Assembly: GCA_965232485.1 (NCBI GenBank) | Contig: OZ246975.1 | Span: 124,001-188,000, forward strand | DNA from: VXPQ01 sp965232485 | GTDB taxonomy: Bacteria > Bacteroidota > Rhodothermia > Rhodothermales > VXPQ01 | Reading direction: 5' to 3' | Length of the DNA: 64,000 nucleotides | Part shown: positions 51,016 to 60,592 of the stretch, piece after piece | How the letters are laid out: every line of letters begins with the position of its first letter | How positions within the stretch are numbered: the stretch's first letter is position 1 | Notes under the pieces: model-generated | Seen by the model: the letters and a program-made list of their open reading frames with translations, nothing else | Told to the model about the DNA's origin: nothing | Database searches by the model: none | Made by a program: the position numbers and the translations under genes

Positions 51016-51815
51016 CAGGAAGGGAGTTGCTTGTCGGGCCGGGAAGTCATTTTCGCCGTTGAGAAATGATCGAGGTCGATGTCCTGCTTGTAATTCCAGC
51101 ACCAGAACTGCTGACACGGGAAACGATTTTCGTAGAGCGCGCGCCCTATGATAATGGAATCTACCCTGTGCGAAACAAGTTCTTCGAGCTGGACGAGGTC
51201 CGCATGGCTGCCCACGCCGCCAGAAGCCGTGACGCGCGCATGGCGAAGCGCGGCGCCAAGCGTTCGGTAGGCGTCGAGGTTCGGACCTTGCATGGTTCCG
51301 TCTCGCCCGATATCCGTATACACGATCCGCCGGACGCCCCGATTTTCCATGTCTTGCGCCATGGCGACAGCGTCGAGGCCGCTTCCCTCCAGCCAACCTT
51401 CAATGCGAACTTCTCCGTCGCGGGCGTCAATGCCTACGGCCACCCGGCTGCACGAATAGCGCGCTACGGCTTCAGAAACGAAGTCGGGATCGCGCGCGGC
51501 CGCCGTGCCGAGAATGACCCGATAGACCCCGAGGCCGAGCGCTTCGTCGATATCCTCCATGGCGCGGACGCCGCCGCCGAGTTGCACTGGAATATCCAGC
51601 GCCTCGCATATTGCGCGAATGACCTCGCGGTTGGGCGAACGATCCCCGCGCGCGGCGTCCAGATCGACCACATGCAGCGTACGCGCATTTTGCACGCGCC
51701 ACAGTTTGGCCATTTTGACAGGGTCCTCGAAATACACCGTCTCTTTATCGTACGCGCCCTGGTAAAGCCGTACGCAGTGTCCGCCGCGAAGGTCTATGGC
51801 CGGGATAACGAGCAT
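51015..51815 (-). CDS. hisA: ProFAR isomerase
   Basis: Opens the ring of 5'-ProFAR to PRFAR. 266 aa. Catalytic Asp in VIPAIDLRGGHCVRL and in YTDIGRDGTMQGPN; phosphate sites QLGGGVR and ASGGVGSHADL. After IIIGRALYENRFP there is a tail of about 30 residues, CQQFWCWNYKQDIDLDHFST..., an extension of the Bacteroidota HisA terminus (YENRFPCQ is typical). Followed directly by hisF. 132 bp upstream to hisH contain no gene. Confidence 0.95.
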   Translation of the reverse strand: MLVIPAIDLRGGHCVRLYQGAYDKETVYFEDPVKMAKLWRVQNARTLHVVDLDAARGDRSPNREVIRAICEALDIPVQLGGGVRAMEDIDEALGLGVYRVILGTAAARDPDFVSEAVARYSCSRVAVGIDARDGEVRIEGWLEGSGLDAVAMAQDMENRGVRRIVYTDIGRDGTMQGPNLDAYRTLGAALRHARVTASGGVGSHADLVQLEELVSHRVDSIIIGRALYENRFPCQQFWCWNYKQDIDLDHFSTAKMTSRPDKQLPS

Positions 51816-51947
51816 GGCGAAGGAGTTTCGACGAGCCCTGCATCAGGGCGTTCGGGGCAAAAACGAAGGGCGAAAGCCGTTCGCTTCCGCCCGTTTGCCG
51901 CGTTGCGCAGGTTTGTACGCATGGGTTCGTACGTTTGCCCCGCGATT

Positions 51948-52601
51948 TTACGCCAGGCATTGCACCGATTCTGCGAAATTCCGCAGAATACGCAGGCCGT
52001 TGGCCTGGCTCTTTTCCGGGTGAAACTGGACCCCGTATACATTGTTTCGCCGCACCATGGCGGGGAACGCCACGCCATGCCGGCAATGCGCCAGCGTGTC
52101 GGAGGCGGCGGCTGGCGCCGCCGCATAGGAATGCACGAAATAAAAATACGGTTCGGCGGGCAGGCCCCGGAAAAGAGGGTCTTCGCGTTGCGGCTTCACG
52201 GTGTTCCAGCCCATGTGCGGGATTTTAAGGGGATTTTCCGGAGATTCCCGGTATGCCGCGTCCGCGCAGGCGGTCCGAAAGTGCCGCACATGGCCCGGCA
52301 AGACCCCCAATCCGTCGTGCCGCCCCAGTTCCTCGCTGGATTCGAAGAGGAGCTGCATGCCCACGCATACCCCGAGGAAGGGTTTGCCTTTCCGGATTGC
52401 GTCCAGAATGGGCGTTTCCAGCGCCCTGCGGCGTATTTCGTCGATGCAGGCTCCGAAAGCGCCTACGCCGGGCAATACCACCTTGTCGGCGGCGCGAATA
52501 TCTTCCGGGCGATCCGACCGGACCACCCGGGCTCCCACGGCTTCGAATGCTTTTTCGATGGAGCGCAGGTTGCCGATACCGTAATCGACGATGGCGATCA
52601 T
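51948..52601 (-). CDS. hisH: Imidazole glycerol phosphate synthase glutaminase subunit
   Basis: 217 aa. Class I glutamine amidotransferase: VDYGIGNLRSIEKA, LPGVGAFGACID, nucleophile in FLGVCVGMQLLFE, PHMGWNTV, and the His-x-Glu of VQFHPEKSQANGLRIL. Supplies ammonia to HisF. Its ATG begins 1 bp after the proC stop, so the two are cotranscribed and probably coupled. Confidence 0.96.
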   Translation of the reverse strand: MIAIVDYGIGNLRSIEKAFEAVGARVVRSDRPEDIRAADKVVLPGVGAFGACIDEIRRRALETPILDAIRKGKPFLGVCVGMQLLFESSEELGRHDGLGVLPGHVRHFRTACADAAYRESPENPLKIPHMGWNTVKPQREDPLFRGLPAEPYFYFVHSYAAAPAAASDTLAHCRHGVAFPAMVRRNNVYGVQFHPEKSQANGLRILRNFAESVQCLA

Positions 52602-52602
52602 G

Positions 52603-53421
52603 TTATTGTTCGCTCAATTCTGCGGAACGTTCGGCGGCCGTCGCGACGGCGTTGATAAGCATGGTGCGCATGCCGTGCGCTTCCAGTTCCGCGACGGCGG
52701 CAATGGCCGTACCGCCCGGCGTGGTGACCTCGTCGCGCAGAATAGCCGGATGTTTGCCGGTGTCCCGAACCAGCTTGGCGGCGCCGTATACGGTCTGCGA
52801 CGCCAGCCGAAACGCCGTGGAGCGGGGCAGCCCCTGCTTCACGCCCGCATCGGTGAGGGACTCGATGAACATGTATACGTAGGCGGGTCCGCTGCCGGAC
52901 AATCCCGTGATGGCGTCCATCATGTATTCGGGGACGATTTCGACCGTCCCGACCGTTTCGAAAATATGCCGGGCAAGGTCCAGATGTTTCGGGGCTGCGA
53001 AGCGCCCGCCCGTAATGGCCGAGGCCCCTTCGTCCACGATGGCCGGGGTGTTGGGCATGGTGCGCGCGACCGGAATTTCTTGCCCGAACGCTTCCTCCAG
53101 CGCCTGGGTGGTAACGCCGGCGAGTACGGAGATCACCAGGGTTTGCGGATGCATGTGTTCCTTGATTTCCGCAATGACCGCGGCCGCGTTGTGCGGTTTC
53201 ACGGCCAGGATGACGATGGTGGCTCCCTGCACGGCGTCGGGGTTGTCGCTGGTCGTGGAGACGCCCGGGAAATCCCGTTGCAGCGCCTGCAGGGCGGATG
53301 GGGTGCGCCGCGTGGCGCGCAATTGCGCTGGTTCGAATTCGTGGCCTGTGATGAGGCCGCCGATGAGCGCGCGCCCGATGTTTCCTGCGCCGATGACGGT
53401 GACGGTTTCGTTCTGAAGCAT
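52603..53421 (-). CDS. proC: Pyrroline-5-carboxylate reductase
   Basis: Final step of proline synthesis, NAD(P)H-dependent. 272 aa from ATG 53421 (MLQNETVTVIGAG). Rossmann VIGAGNIGRALIGGL; ILAVKPHNAAAVIAE; ARTMPNTPAIVDEGASAI; C-terminal ProC signature LSGSGPAYVYMFIESLTDAG, DEVTTPGGTAIAAV. Embedded in the histidine cluster between hisB and hisH, an uncommon arrangement. Confidence 0.95.
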   Translation of the reverse strand: MLQNETVTVIGAGNIGRALIGGLITGHEFEPAQLRATRRTPSALQALQRDFPGVSTTSDNPDAVQGATIVILAVKPHNAAAVIAEIKEHMHPQTLVISVLAGVTTQALEEAFGQEIPVARTMPNTPAIVDEGASAITGGRFAAPKHLDLARHIFETVGTVEIVPEYMMDAITGLSGSGPAYVYMFIESLTDAGVKQGLPRSTAFRLASQTVYGAAKLVRDTGKHPAILRDEVTTPGGTAIAAVAELEAHGMRTMLINAVATAAERSAELSEQ

Positions 53422-53503
53422 ATGACAAGCGTCGAAAGTGTGGCGTAACAGCGCGTCGCCGAAGCAGGCGACGGGAGGCGGGGCTGCGGGCCGTCCGCCG
53501 GGA

Positions 53504-54124
53504 TCAAAGGGTTCCCTTGGTGGAGGGCGTCCTGGCGAAAGACGGATCCCTGTGCGCCGCATGCCGCAATGCGCGGGCCGCGGCCTTGAAGATCGCTTCT
53601 ATCGTATGGTGCGCGTTTTTCCCGTAGAGCGCTTCGACGTGCAGGTTGCACCGGGCGTGTTCGGCGAAGGCGTGCCAGAAGTGTTCGACCATTTCGACGG
53701 AAAGGTCTCCCACCCGGTCCCGTTCGAAATCGGCGCGGTAATTCAGGTAGAATCTTCCAGACAAATCGACGACGGCCCGGGCCAGCGCCTCGTCCATCGG
53801 TACGTAGGCGTGTCCGAAACGGCGAATAAAAGCCTTGTCGCCCAGCGCTTCCCGAAAAGCGTCCCCCAGCGAAATGGCCACATCTTCGACGGTATGGTGT
53901 TCGTCCACATGCAGATCGCCCTTGCAAAAGACGTGCAGCCCGAACCCTCCGTGCTTGGCGAACAAGTCCAGCATGTGGTCCAGAAACCCGATGCCGGTTT
54001 CGTTGCGATATGCTTCCGCCTTATCGAGCTGGAGCGTGATGCGGACATTGGTTTCCGACGTTTCTCGCGCGACGGAGGCGCTGCGCGCATCGAATTCGCC
54101 GGAAGAGGGCGTGGCGGCGGTCAT
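53504..54124 (-). CDS. hisB: Imidazoleglycerol-phosphate dehydratase
   Basis: 206 aa, monofunctional HisB without the phosphatase domain. ARSASVARETSETNVRITLQ, then the Mn sites GFLDHMLDLFAKHGGF and DEHHTVEDVAISLG, and the second-half HAFAEHARCNLHVE and GKNAHHTIEAIFKA. ATG at 54124 is supported by the short intergenic space to the divergent surface-protein gene. First gene of the minus-strand his/pro group. hisG, hisD, hisC and hisI/E are elsewhere. Confidence 0.95.
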   Translation of the reverse strand: MTAATPSSGEFDARSASVARETSETNVRITLQLDKAEAYRNETGIGFLDHMLDLFAKHGGFGLHVFCKGDLHVDEHHTVEDVAISLGDAFREALGDKAFIRRFGHAYVPMDEALARAVVDLSGRFYLNYRADFERDRVGDLSVEMVEHFWHAFAEHARCNLHVEALYGKNAHHTIEAIFKAAARALRHAAHRDPSFARTPSTKGTL

Positions 54125-54229
54125 GAAAAGGGAGGGCCGAAAATGAACATCGGAATAAGTTCGGCGTACTGTATGCCGTACCCGGAAAATTGTTCGCTTG
54201 CGAAACGTTTTTCCTTTCGTTTTCTCGTT

Positions 54230-56842
54230 ATGACGCCGGTTACGGCTATGGATATGGCTACAGATGGATTCGCTTCCCGACTGTTTCGCGAACGCGCCCC
54301 GGCGTGGGCGTGGTTGGCGGCGTTCGTCGTTTTTGCGGCGACGTTGCCCGCGCAAGCGCAAACGCCCTCCTCCGCGACGTACGACGTTACCTTCCGCGGC
54401 AACTGGGCCGTCGCCCCCAACGGCGGCCTGGCGGCGGGCGTGTCGGTGGTGAGCGGCGCGCATTTCACCAGGCTGATCGGCGCCGTGCACAACAGCCAGG
54501 TGACGTTCTGGGAATCCGGCGGCACGGCCACGGCCGGGGTCGAAGGCGTAGCTGAACTCGGCGCTACAAGCACCTTTTCCGCCGAGGTCCGCGCCGCCGG
54601 TTCGAACGCCGTGCTCGTCAGCCAAAGTCCCGGGGGCGGCGGCACGCCTACGAAGACCTTCGCCGTCGATTTCACGGCGGATCGTCCGCTATTCACCATT
54701 TTGTCCATGATCGGTCCCAGTCCGGACTGGTTCGTAGGGGTTTCCGGCTTGTCCGTGCTGGATGCTCAGAACCAATGGATAGACAGGCATGAGATCGAGT
54801 TGTTCGCGTACGACGCCGGGACAGAGAACGGAGAAAACTTTCAGCTGGGTAATCCCGCCACTTCGCCCCAGGGAACCATTACGAGCCTCAGGGGCGTGGG
54901 CAAATTCTCCGACCAGCCTATGGGGTACCTTATTTTGTTGCGCAGGGGCGCCGGCGAGGTCAATGCGGCGCCTGCGTTCACCGGCTCGACGAATTTTTCC
55001 GTACAGGAGAACAGCGTGACGGTGGGCTCGGCGCTGGCGACGGACAGTGACGCCGCAGACAGCGTGACGGGCTATGCGATCGAGTCCGGTTCGGACGGAG
55101 CGCTTTTTTCGATTACGTCGGCGGGGGCGCTGACCTTCAAGGCCGCTCCGAATTACGAGGATCCGCAGGATGCGGACAAGGATAACGTCTATTCGGTCAA
55201 GGTGAGCGCGACGAGCGGGACGGGCGACCGGGAATTGTCTGTGACAGAGACGATTTCGGTGACCGTGACGGACGAAGACGGGGAAGCGCCGTCCGCTCCG
55301 GAAGCTCCGGGCCTGACGGCGGTTTCGACGTTCATGTTGCGCGCAGCCTGGGGGGCTCCCGCCAATGCGGGCCCCGATATAGACGATTACGACTATCGGT
55401 ACCGGGAACTGGAGAGCGCTTCGGACTGGACCGAAGTAACGAACACGACGATCACAGGGCTGTCCGTTACCATTGGCGGGCTTTCCCCCGGTACGACCTA
55501 TGAGGCGCAGGTGCTTGCGAAGAACGCCGAGGGCGCCAGCGACTGGTCGGCTTCGGGCACGGGGTCCACGCAGGCCATGTCGCTGGGGCAAGTTACAGGC
55601 GTATCCGTCACGCCGCAACCCGGGCAGCTCCTCGTGTCCTGGAACGCCGTGGCGGGGGCGACGGGCTACAATGTGCAATGGAAGGCGCCCGGAGAAGATT
55701 ACGACGAAAGCGTCAGGCAAGACGAGGTTGGCGCCGTGACGGAGCATACGATTTCCAATCTGGTTTCCGGCGTCGAGTATACGGTGCGCGTGATGGCGCG
55801 CGGAGATGATATGGCCCAGGGGCCGCCCTCGGAGGAAGCAGTGAATGCGCCGCTGGTCCTGCTGACGACAGCCTTTGCGTCTGATTTGTCGAACGCGAGC
55901 GAGTCGGCGGGCGTCGTCAACGTGGCGGTGCGCATCGATCCGGCGGCTCCTGCGGACATTACGCTTACTTATGCGCTTTCCGGAACGGCGACGTACGGCG
56001 TGGACTACACGATCAGCGGAGCGACGGGCAATTCAGGGTTTCTCGTCGTACCCTCAGGCGCAACCGAGGCGAGCATTCCGGTGACCATCGCAAACGACGA
56101 CGTGACGGAAGAGGACGAGACGGTCGTTTTGACCCTGACGAACGCCGCCGCGGACACCCATGTGCTCACGATCACGGACGACGACATGCCTGCGTTCGTG
56201 GTCTTCTTTGCTTCCGATTCGGCGCGCGTGGGCGAAGCGGCGGGCGCCGTCGACGTGATGGCGAATCTCTCGCCGGCGCCCTCTTCGGACGTTGTGGTCA
56301 GCTATGCGCTTTCCGGTACGGCCACGCTAAACGCGGATTACGCCATTTCCGGCGCGACGGGCAGCGAGGGAACGCTTTCGGTGGCGTCCGGGTCGAATTC
56401 GGCCATGATTTCGGTTACGATCACGGACGACGATGCGGACGAAGGCGACGAGTCGGTGATTCTGACGTTTCAGGAAGGCGCGGGGTACGGACTGGGCAAC
56501 CCGCGCGTTTATTCCCTGACGATCGTGGACAACGACCAGGAACCGACGTCGGCTGAACCCGCGGGCCGGGAAATTCCTGCGGCCTTTGCGCTCCAGCAGA
56601 ATTATCCGAATCCTTTCAATCCGGAGACGACGATACGCTATGGATTGCCCAGGGCGGGGGAGGTGCGCCTTGCGGTGTACAATGCGCTGGGCCATGAAGT
56701 GGCCGTACTGGTCGATCGCTTGCAGCCTGCGGGCCATTATGCGATCCGTTTCGAAGCAGGCCATTTGCCGAGTGGTTTGTACGCGTATCGCTTGCAGGCG
56801 GGAGGCGAGGCCATGGCGCGAACGATGCTGCTCGTGAAGTGA
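54230..56842 (+). CDS. Multidomain surface protein: Spondin_N, cadherin, two FN3, two Calx-beta, T9SS tail
   Basis: 870 aa from ATG 54230 (54143 is a longer alternative). Signal peptide WAWLAAFVVFAATLPAQAQ. Domains: Spondin_N at about 45-245 (YDVTFRGNWAV, FTRLIGAVHNSQVTFWESGG, GPSPDWFVGVSGLSVLD, DAGTENGENF); cadherin-like 246-345 (FSVQENSVTVGSALATDSD); FN3 at about 350-445 and 447-540 (APGLTAVSTFMLRAAW; VTGVSVTPQPGQLLVSWN); Calx-beta at about 545-655 and 660-770 (YALSGTATYGVDY, YALSGTATLNADY); C-terminal type A sorting domain (LQQNYPNPFNPETTIRYGLP...). Exported and probably surface-anchored by type IX secretion. Spondin_N domains bind matrix in animals; role here unknown. Confidence 0.92.
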   Translation: MTPVTAMDMATDGFASRLFRERAPAWAWLAAFVVFAATLPAQAQTPSSATYDVTFRGNWAVAPNGGLAAGVSVVSGAHFTRLIGAVHNSQVTFWESGGTATAGVEGVAELGATSTFSAEVRAAGSNAVLVSQSPGGGGTPTKTFAVDFTADRPLFTILSMIGPSPDWFVGVSGLSVLDAQNQWIDRHEIELFAYDAGTENGENFQLGNPATSPQGTITSLRGVGKFSDQPMGYLILLRRGAGEVNAAPAFTGSTNFSVQENSVTVGSALATDSDAADSVTGYAIESGSDGALFSITSAGALTFKAAPNYEDPQDADKDNVYSVKVSATSGTGDRELSVTETISVTVTDEDGEAPSAPEAPGLTAVSTFMLRAAWGAPANAGPDIDDYDYRYRELESASDWTEVTNTTITGLSVTIGGLSPGTTYEAQVLAKNAEGASDWSASGTGSTQAMSLGQVTGVSVTPQPGQLLVSWNAVAGATGYNVQWKAPGEDYDESVRQDEVGAVTEHTISNLVSGVEYTVRVMARGDDMAQGPPSEEAVNAPLVLLTTAFASDLSNASESAGVVNVAVRIDPAAPADITLTYALSGTATYGVDYTISGATGNSGFLVVPSGATEASIPVTIANDDVTEEDETVVLTLTNAAADTHVLTITDDDMPAFVVFFASDSARVGEAAGAVDVMANLSPAPSSDVVVSYALSGTATLNADYAISGATGSEGTLSVASGSNSAMISVTITDDDADEGDESVILTFQEGAGYGLGNPRVYSLTIVDNDQEPTSAEPAGREIPAAFALQQNYPNPFNPETTIRYGLPRAGEVRLAVYNALGHEVAVLVDRLQPAGHYAIRFEAGHLPSGLYAYRLQAGGEAMARTMLLVK

Positions 56843-56914
56843 CCCGTCGGCCTCCGAACATCGCGGCGAGGCTGTCGTAATTGTATGCCGTTCGTTTCCG
56901 CCCGGCGTCCTTTA

Positions 56915-57174
56915 TAGGGACGCTCTGATTAAATCCGCAAAGATTCAGAGGCTGAAAGGCGTGCGCCGGCAAGAAATGACGAAGCAGCGCGGCAGGCCCC
57001 GCGTAATGAGGAATGACGCAGCAGGCGTGCGCTTGTCTGCCTCCCGAAGGGCGCTTCGCGACCGTGGCGCCCCGAATCCGTCGTGTTTTTCGCTAATTTT
57101 AACGACGCCGTCATTTTGTGCTTTACGCATGAAAGCGAAGCGCTGATCGAAGCGGACTTAATCAGAGCATCCCC
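56915..57174 (-). repeat. Interspersed MITE-like hairpin element, copy E (inverted)
   Basis: About 260 bp. Ends TAGGGACGCTCTGATTAAAT and GGACTTAATCAGAGCATCCC. Apical stem CGCGG-CAGGCC-CCGCG (56988-57003). Outer stem GAGGCTGAAAGGCGTGCGCC pairs, imperfectly, with GGCGTGCGCTTGTCTGCCTC. It fills the 334-bp gap between the T9SS protein gene and metG; its right end lies two bases before the metG ATG. Confidence 0.9.
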
Positions 57175-57176
57175 TT

Positions 57177-58931
57177 ATGTCTTCGCGCGATTTCGACCGT
57201 ATTCTTGTTACGTCTGCGCTTCCGTACGCCAACGGTCCGCTTCATTTGGGGCATCTCGCGGGAGCGTATCTGCCCGCCGATCTGTATGTGCGTTATCAGC
57301 GCATGAAGGGGCGGGACGTGCTGTACGTATGCGGGTCCGACGAATTCGGCGTGGCCATCATGATGCGGGCGCACCGGGAAGGCATTTCCCCGCAGGACAT
57401 CGTGGACGAGTATCACCCGATGATTCGCGACAGTTTCGAGCGTTTCGGGATGAGCTTCGATTACTACGGGCGAACCACCTCCGACATGCATCGGGAAACC
57501 AGTCAGGATTTTTTTCGCCGCCTCGCGGAAAAAGGACTTTTCCGATTGAAAACCGAAAAGCAACTGTACGACCCCGAAGCCGAGATTTTTCTGGCCGACC
57601 GCTTTGTGACGGGAACGTGCCCGGCCTGCGGATATGAAAGCGCGTACGGCGATCAGTGCGAGCGATGCGGAATATCCCTCAGTCCGACGGAACTCGGCCA
57701 TCCCCGGAGCACATTGACCGATGCGACGCCGGAACTTCGCGAAACCACCCATTGGCACCTGCCGCTGGGCGATTTGCAGCCGAAGCTGGAAGCATGGATC
57801 GCTACGCATCCGGAATGGAAGCCCAACGTGCTGGGGCAGATCCGGAGCTGGTTCCAGGACGGGCTGCGGGATCGGGCCATTACGCGCGACGTACCCTGGG
57901 GCGTACCGGTTCCAGAGGATGTAGCGGAAGCCGTGGGCGTGGATGCGCGCGGCAAGGTCATTTACGTATGGTTCGACGCCCCGATCGGATATATTTCGGC
58001 CACCCGGGAATGGGCGGCGGCGACCGGGGACCCCGATGCATGGAAGACATACTGGCAGGACGACGGGACGAAGCTGCTGCACTTCATAGGCAAGGACAAT
58101 ATCGTGTTCCATTGCCTCATGTTTCCGGCCATGTTGATGGAGCACGGGGAATTTGTGCTTGAGGATAACGTTCCGGCCAATGAATTTCTGAACCTTGAGG
58201 GGGAGAAATTATCCACCAGCCGCGGCTGGGCCGTGTGGTTGCACGAATATCTTGAAGCCTTTCCGGCGGACACGCTCCGGTACGCCATGGCGTCCACGCT
58301 TCCGGAAACGAAAGACGCCGATTTCAGCTGGCGTGATTTTCAGGCGCGCGCCAACGGGGAATTGGCCGATGTATTGGGAAATTTTTTCCATCGGGCGTTG
58401 ACCTTCGCCGCAAGATACATGGACGGGAAAACGCCGCCGCTGGAGGAAGCCTCGCCGGAAGATCGGGAAATGCTGAACGCCCTGACCGAATTTCCAGCCC
58501 GAATAGGCCAGCGCTACGAGACGTTTCGGAACCGGGAGGCGGTGTTCGAGACGATGCAGTTGGCCCGCCTCGGCAACAAGTATTTCAACGACAGAGAACC
58601 CTGGCGCACTGCAAAAACCGATTTTCGCGCATGCGCCAACACGGTGCACGTATCGTTGCAGCTTTGCGCTGCGCTGGCCGTATTGCTGGAGCCGGCGCTT
58701 CCGCGCAGCGCCGCGCGGCTGCGGGCCATGTTGCGGCTGGAAGGGGTGCGTTCGAGCGAGGCGGGCGGCGGCGCGGGTCTGATCGGGTGGGACGAAGCGG
58801 CGGAGCCGTTGCTTGAGGCCGGACACGAACTGGGGACCTCCGAAATTCTTTTTCGCAAGATCGAGGATGCGCAGATTGACGCGCAGCTGGAGAAACTGCG
58901 CAAGCGGGCGACGGAAGCAGAGGCGCCTTGA
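57177..58931 (+). CDS. metG: Methionyl-tRNA synthetase
   Basis: 584 aa, class I. HIGH region ALPYANGPLHLGHLAGAYLP; zinc knuckle CPACGYESAYGDQCERCG near residues 142-160; WFDAPIGYISATREWA; KMSKS equivalent KLSTSRGWAVW; anticodon-binding helices downstream. Lacks the C-terminal EMAP-II-like tRNA-binding domain found in longer Bacteroidota MetRS (~680 aa). The start is fixed by the MSSRDFDRILVTSALPYANG context; a repeat element ends 2 bp upstream, so the 5' leader must be element-derived. Confidence 0.96.
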   Translation: MSSRDFDRILVTSALPYANGPLHLGHLAGAYLPADLYVRYQRMKGRDVLYVCGSDEFGVAIMMRAHREGISPQDIVDEYHPMIRDSFERFGMSFDYYGRTTSDMHRETSQDFFRRLAEKGLFRLKTEKQLYDPEAEIFLADRFVTGTCPACGYESAYGDQCERCGISLSPTELGHPRSTLTDATPELRETTHWHLPLGDLQPKLEAWIATHPEWKPNVLGQIRSWFQDGLRDRAITRDVPWGVPVPEDVAEAVGVDARGKVIYVWFDAPIGYISATREWAAATGDPDAWKTYWQDDGTKLLHFIGKDNIVFHCLMFPAMLMEHGEFVLEDNVPANEFLNLEGEKLSTSRGWAVWLHEYLEAFPADTLRYAMASTLPETKDADFSWRDFQARANGELADVLGNFFHRALTFAARYMDGKTPPLEEASPEDREMLNALTEFPARIGQRYETFRNREAVFETMQLARLGNKYFNDREPWRTAKTDFRACANTVHVSLQLCAALAVLLEPALPRSAARLRAMLRLEGVRSSEAGGGAGLIGWDEAAEPLLEAGHELGTSEILFRKIEDAQIDAQLEKLRKRATEAEAP

Positions 58932-58986
58932 TCCGCCCGGTCAACGGGGCGCGAACGCTCGGTGATTTGCGCTTGCCGCGCCGCAG

Positions 58987-59019
58987 CCTCAACGCGCCGC
59001 GGACCTCAACGCGCCGCGG
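58987..59019. repeat. 16-bp direct repeat pair between metG and lpdA
   Basis: CCTCAACGCGCCGCGG occurs twice, separated by one A, in the 92-bp gap between convergent metG and lpdA. No other feature seen there. Confidence 0.7.
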
Positions 59020-59023
59020 CCGG

Positions 59024-60436
59024 TCAGATATTAATTGCTTTGCCCAAGGCGTCGCGGGTGGCTTCCATGAGTGATTCAGAGAGCGTGGGGTGGGGGTGCA
59101 TGGCCTCGGCGATTTCATGCGCCGTCGTTTCGAGGGCGCGCGCCGTAACGGCTTCCGCAATCAGTTCGGTGGCCTCGCGCCCTATGATGTGGCATCCGAG
59201 CCATTCCCCGTACTTCGCGTCGTAGATCACCTTAACGAAACCTTCCGTATCGCCCAGTGCGGCAGCCTTGCCCGACGCCGCGAACGGAAACTTGCCCACC
59301 TGCACGTCGAAGCCTGCTTCCTTCGCTTTTTCCTCGGTGTAGCCCACCGAAGCAATCTGCGGCTGGCAGTAGGTGCATCCCGGTATGTTGTTGTAATTCA
59401 ACGGATGTACGGATTCTCCCGCAATTCGCTCCACGCACAGGACGCCTTCGTGGCTGGCCTTGTGCGCCAGCCAGGGCGGGCCCGCCACATCGCCGATAGC
59501 ATAGATTCCGGGGACATTCGTCCGGTAGTACTCGTCCGCGACGATGCGTCCGGGTTCGGTTTTCACGCCCAGCGCTTCCAGGCCCAGGTCCTCGATGTTG
59601 CCCCGCACTCCTACGGCGGACAGCGCCTGGTCGCATGCGATGGTTTCGGTTCCCTTGCCGGTTTTGACGGTGACGACCGTCGCTGGGCCGCTGACGTCGA
59701 CGCCTTGCACTTCCGTGGAGACCAGGCATCGGACGCCCTGCTTGCCAAAGGCTCGCTGGAGCGCTTTGGAAATCTCAATGTCTTCCGCGGGCACGAGGCG
59801 GTCCAGCAGTTCTACGATGGTCACCTCTGTCCCCATCTGATTGTAGAAATAGGCGAATTCCACGCCGATGGCCCCCGCGCCGCAGATCACCAGCCGCCTG
59901 GGCGGCGTCTTTTGCAGCATGGCCTCCCGGTACGTAATGACTTTTTCGCCATCGACGGGAAGCGGAGGAATTTCTTGCGCTCGCGCGCCTGTGGCGATAA
60001 TGATATGATCCGCCTCGACGGCTCTGGCCTCGCCGATGGGCTTTCCGTCCATGTTGACGGAAGGCTCGAGGGTCAACTTGCCGCGTCCGGCAAGGCGCGC
60101 CTTGCCGTAGAGCACATCGATCTTGTTTTTTTTCATCAGAAAGCCGACGCCCTTGTTCATTTTGTCGGCCACGCCGCGGCTTCGCTCCACGATTTTGGCG
60201 AAATCCGGCGTGACGTCGCCTTCCAGGCGCAGTCCGTACTTCGACAAATGGCGCGCTTCTTCCATGACTTCCGCGCTTTTGAGCAGCGCTTTGGTCGGGA
60301 TGCAGCCTATGTTCAGGCACACGCCGCCCAGTTTGTCCTTTTCGACGATGGCTGCCTTGAGCCCGAGTTGGGATCCGCGGATGGCGGTCTCATAGCCGCC
60401 TGGTCCCGATCCGATGACGACGACATCGTATTTCAC
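59024..60436 (-). CDS. lpdA: Dihydrolipoamide dehydrogenase
   Basis: 470 aa FAD disulfide reductase (E3 of 2-oxoacid dehydrogenases/glycine cleavage). FAD site VVIGSGPGGYETAIRGSQLG; redox-active pair in KLGGVCLNIGCIPTKALLKS; NAD site VICGAGAIGVEFAYFY; GIYAIGDVAGPPWLAHKA; C-terminal active-site EAMHPHPTLSESLMEA with His-Glu. The redox cysteines and His-Pro are intact. Third in a minus-strand run after a TPR lipoprotein and an EnvC-like gene, though 156 bp from the latter. Confidence 0.96.
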   Translation of the reverse strand: MKYDVVVIGSGPGGYETAIRGSQLGLKAAIVEKDKLGGVCLNIGCIPTKALLKSAEVMEEARHLSKYGLRLEGDVTPDFAKIVERSRGVADKMNKGVGFLMKKNKIDVLYGKARLAGRGKLTLEPSVNMDGKPIGEARAVEADHIIIATGARAQEIPPLPVDGEKVITYREAMLQKTPPRRLVICGAGAIGVEFAYFYNQMGTEVTIVELLDRLVPAEDIEISKALQRAFGKQGVRCLVSTEVQGVDVSGPATVVTVKTGKGTETIACDQALSAVGVRGNIEDLGLEALGVKTEPGRIVADEYYRTNVPGIYAIGDVAGPPWLAHKASHEGVLCVERIAGESVHPLNYNNIPGCTYCQPQIASVGYTEEKAKEAGFDVQVGKFPFAASGKAAALGDTEGFVKVIYDAKYGEWLGCHIIGREATELIAEAVTARALETTAHEIAEAMHPHPTLSESLMEATRDALGKAINI

Positions 60437-60592
60437 GACAGATACAGGGTATTCGGTTGAAACAGAAAACGAGGGAGTAAATGAATATGCAGGCGAAAAG
60501 GTTCGCCGACGGCGCGCTATTCGCGCGCTATTCGGGTGTTCCGGGCAGGTTTGTCGCAGGCGACAGGGGTGTGCGCCGGGGGGAGGCGCCGC

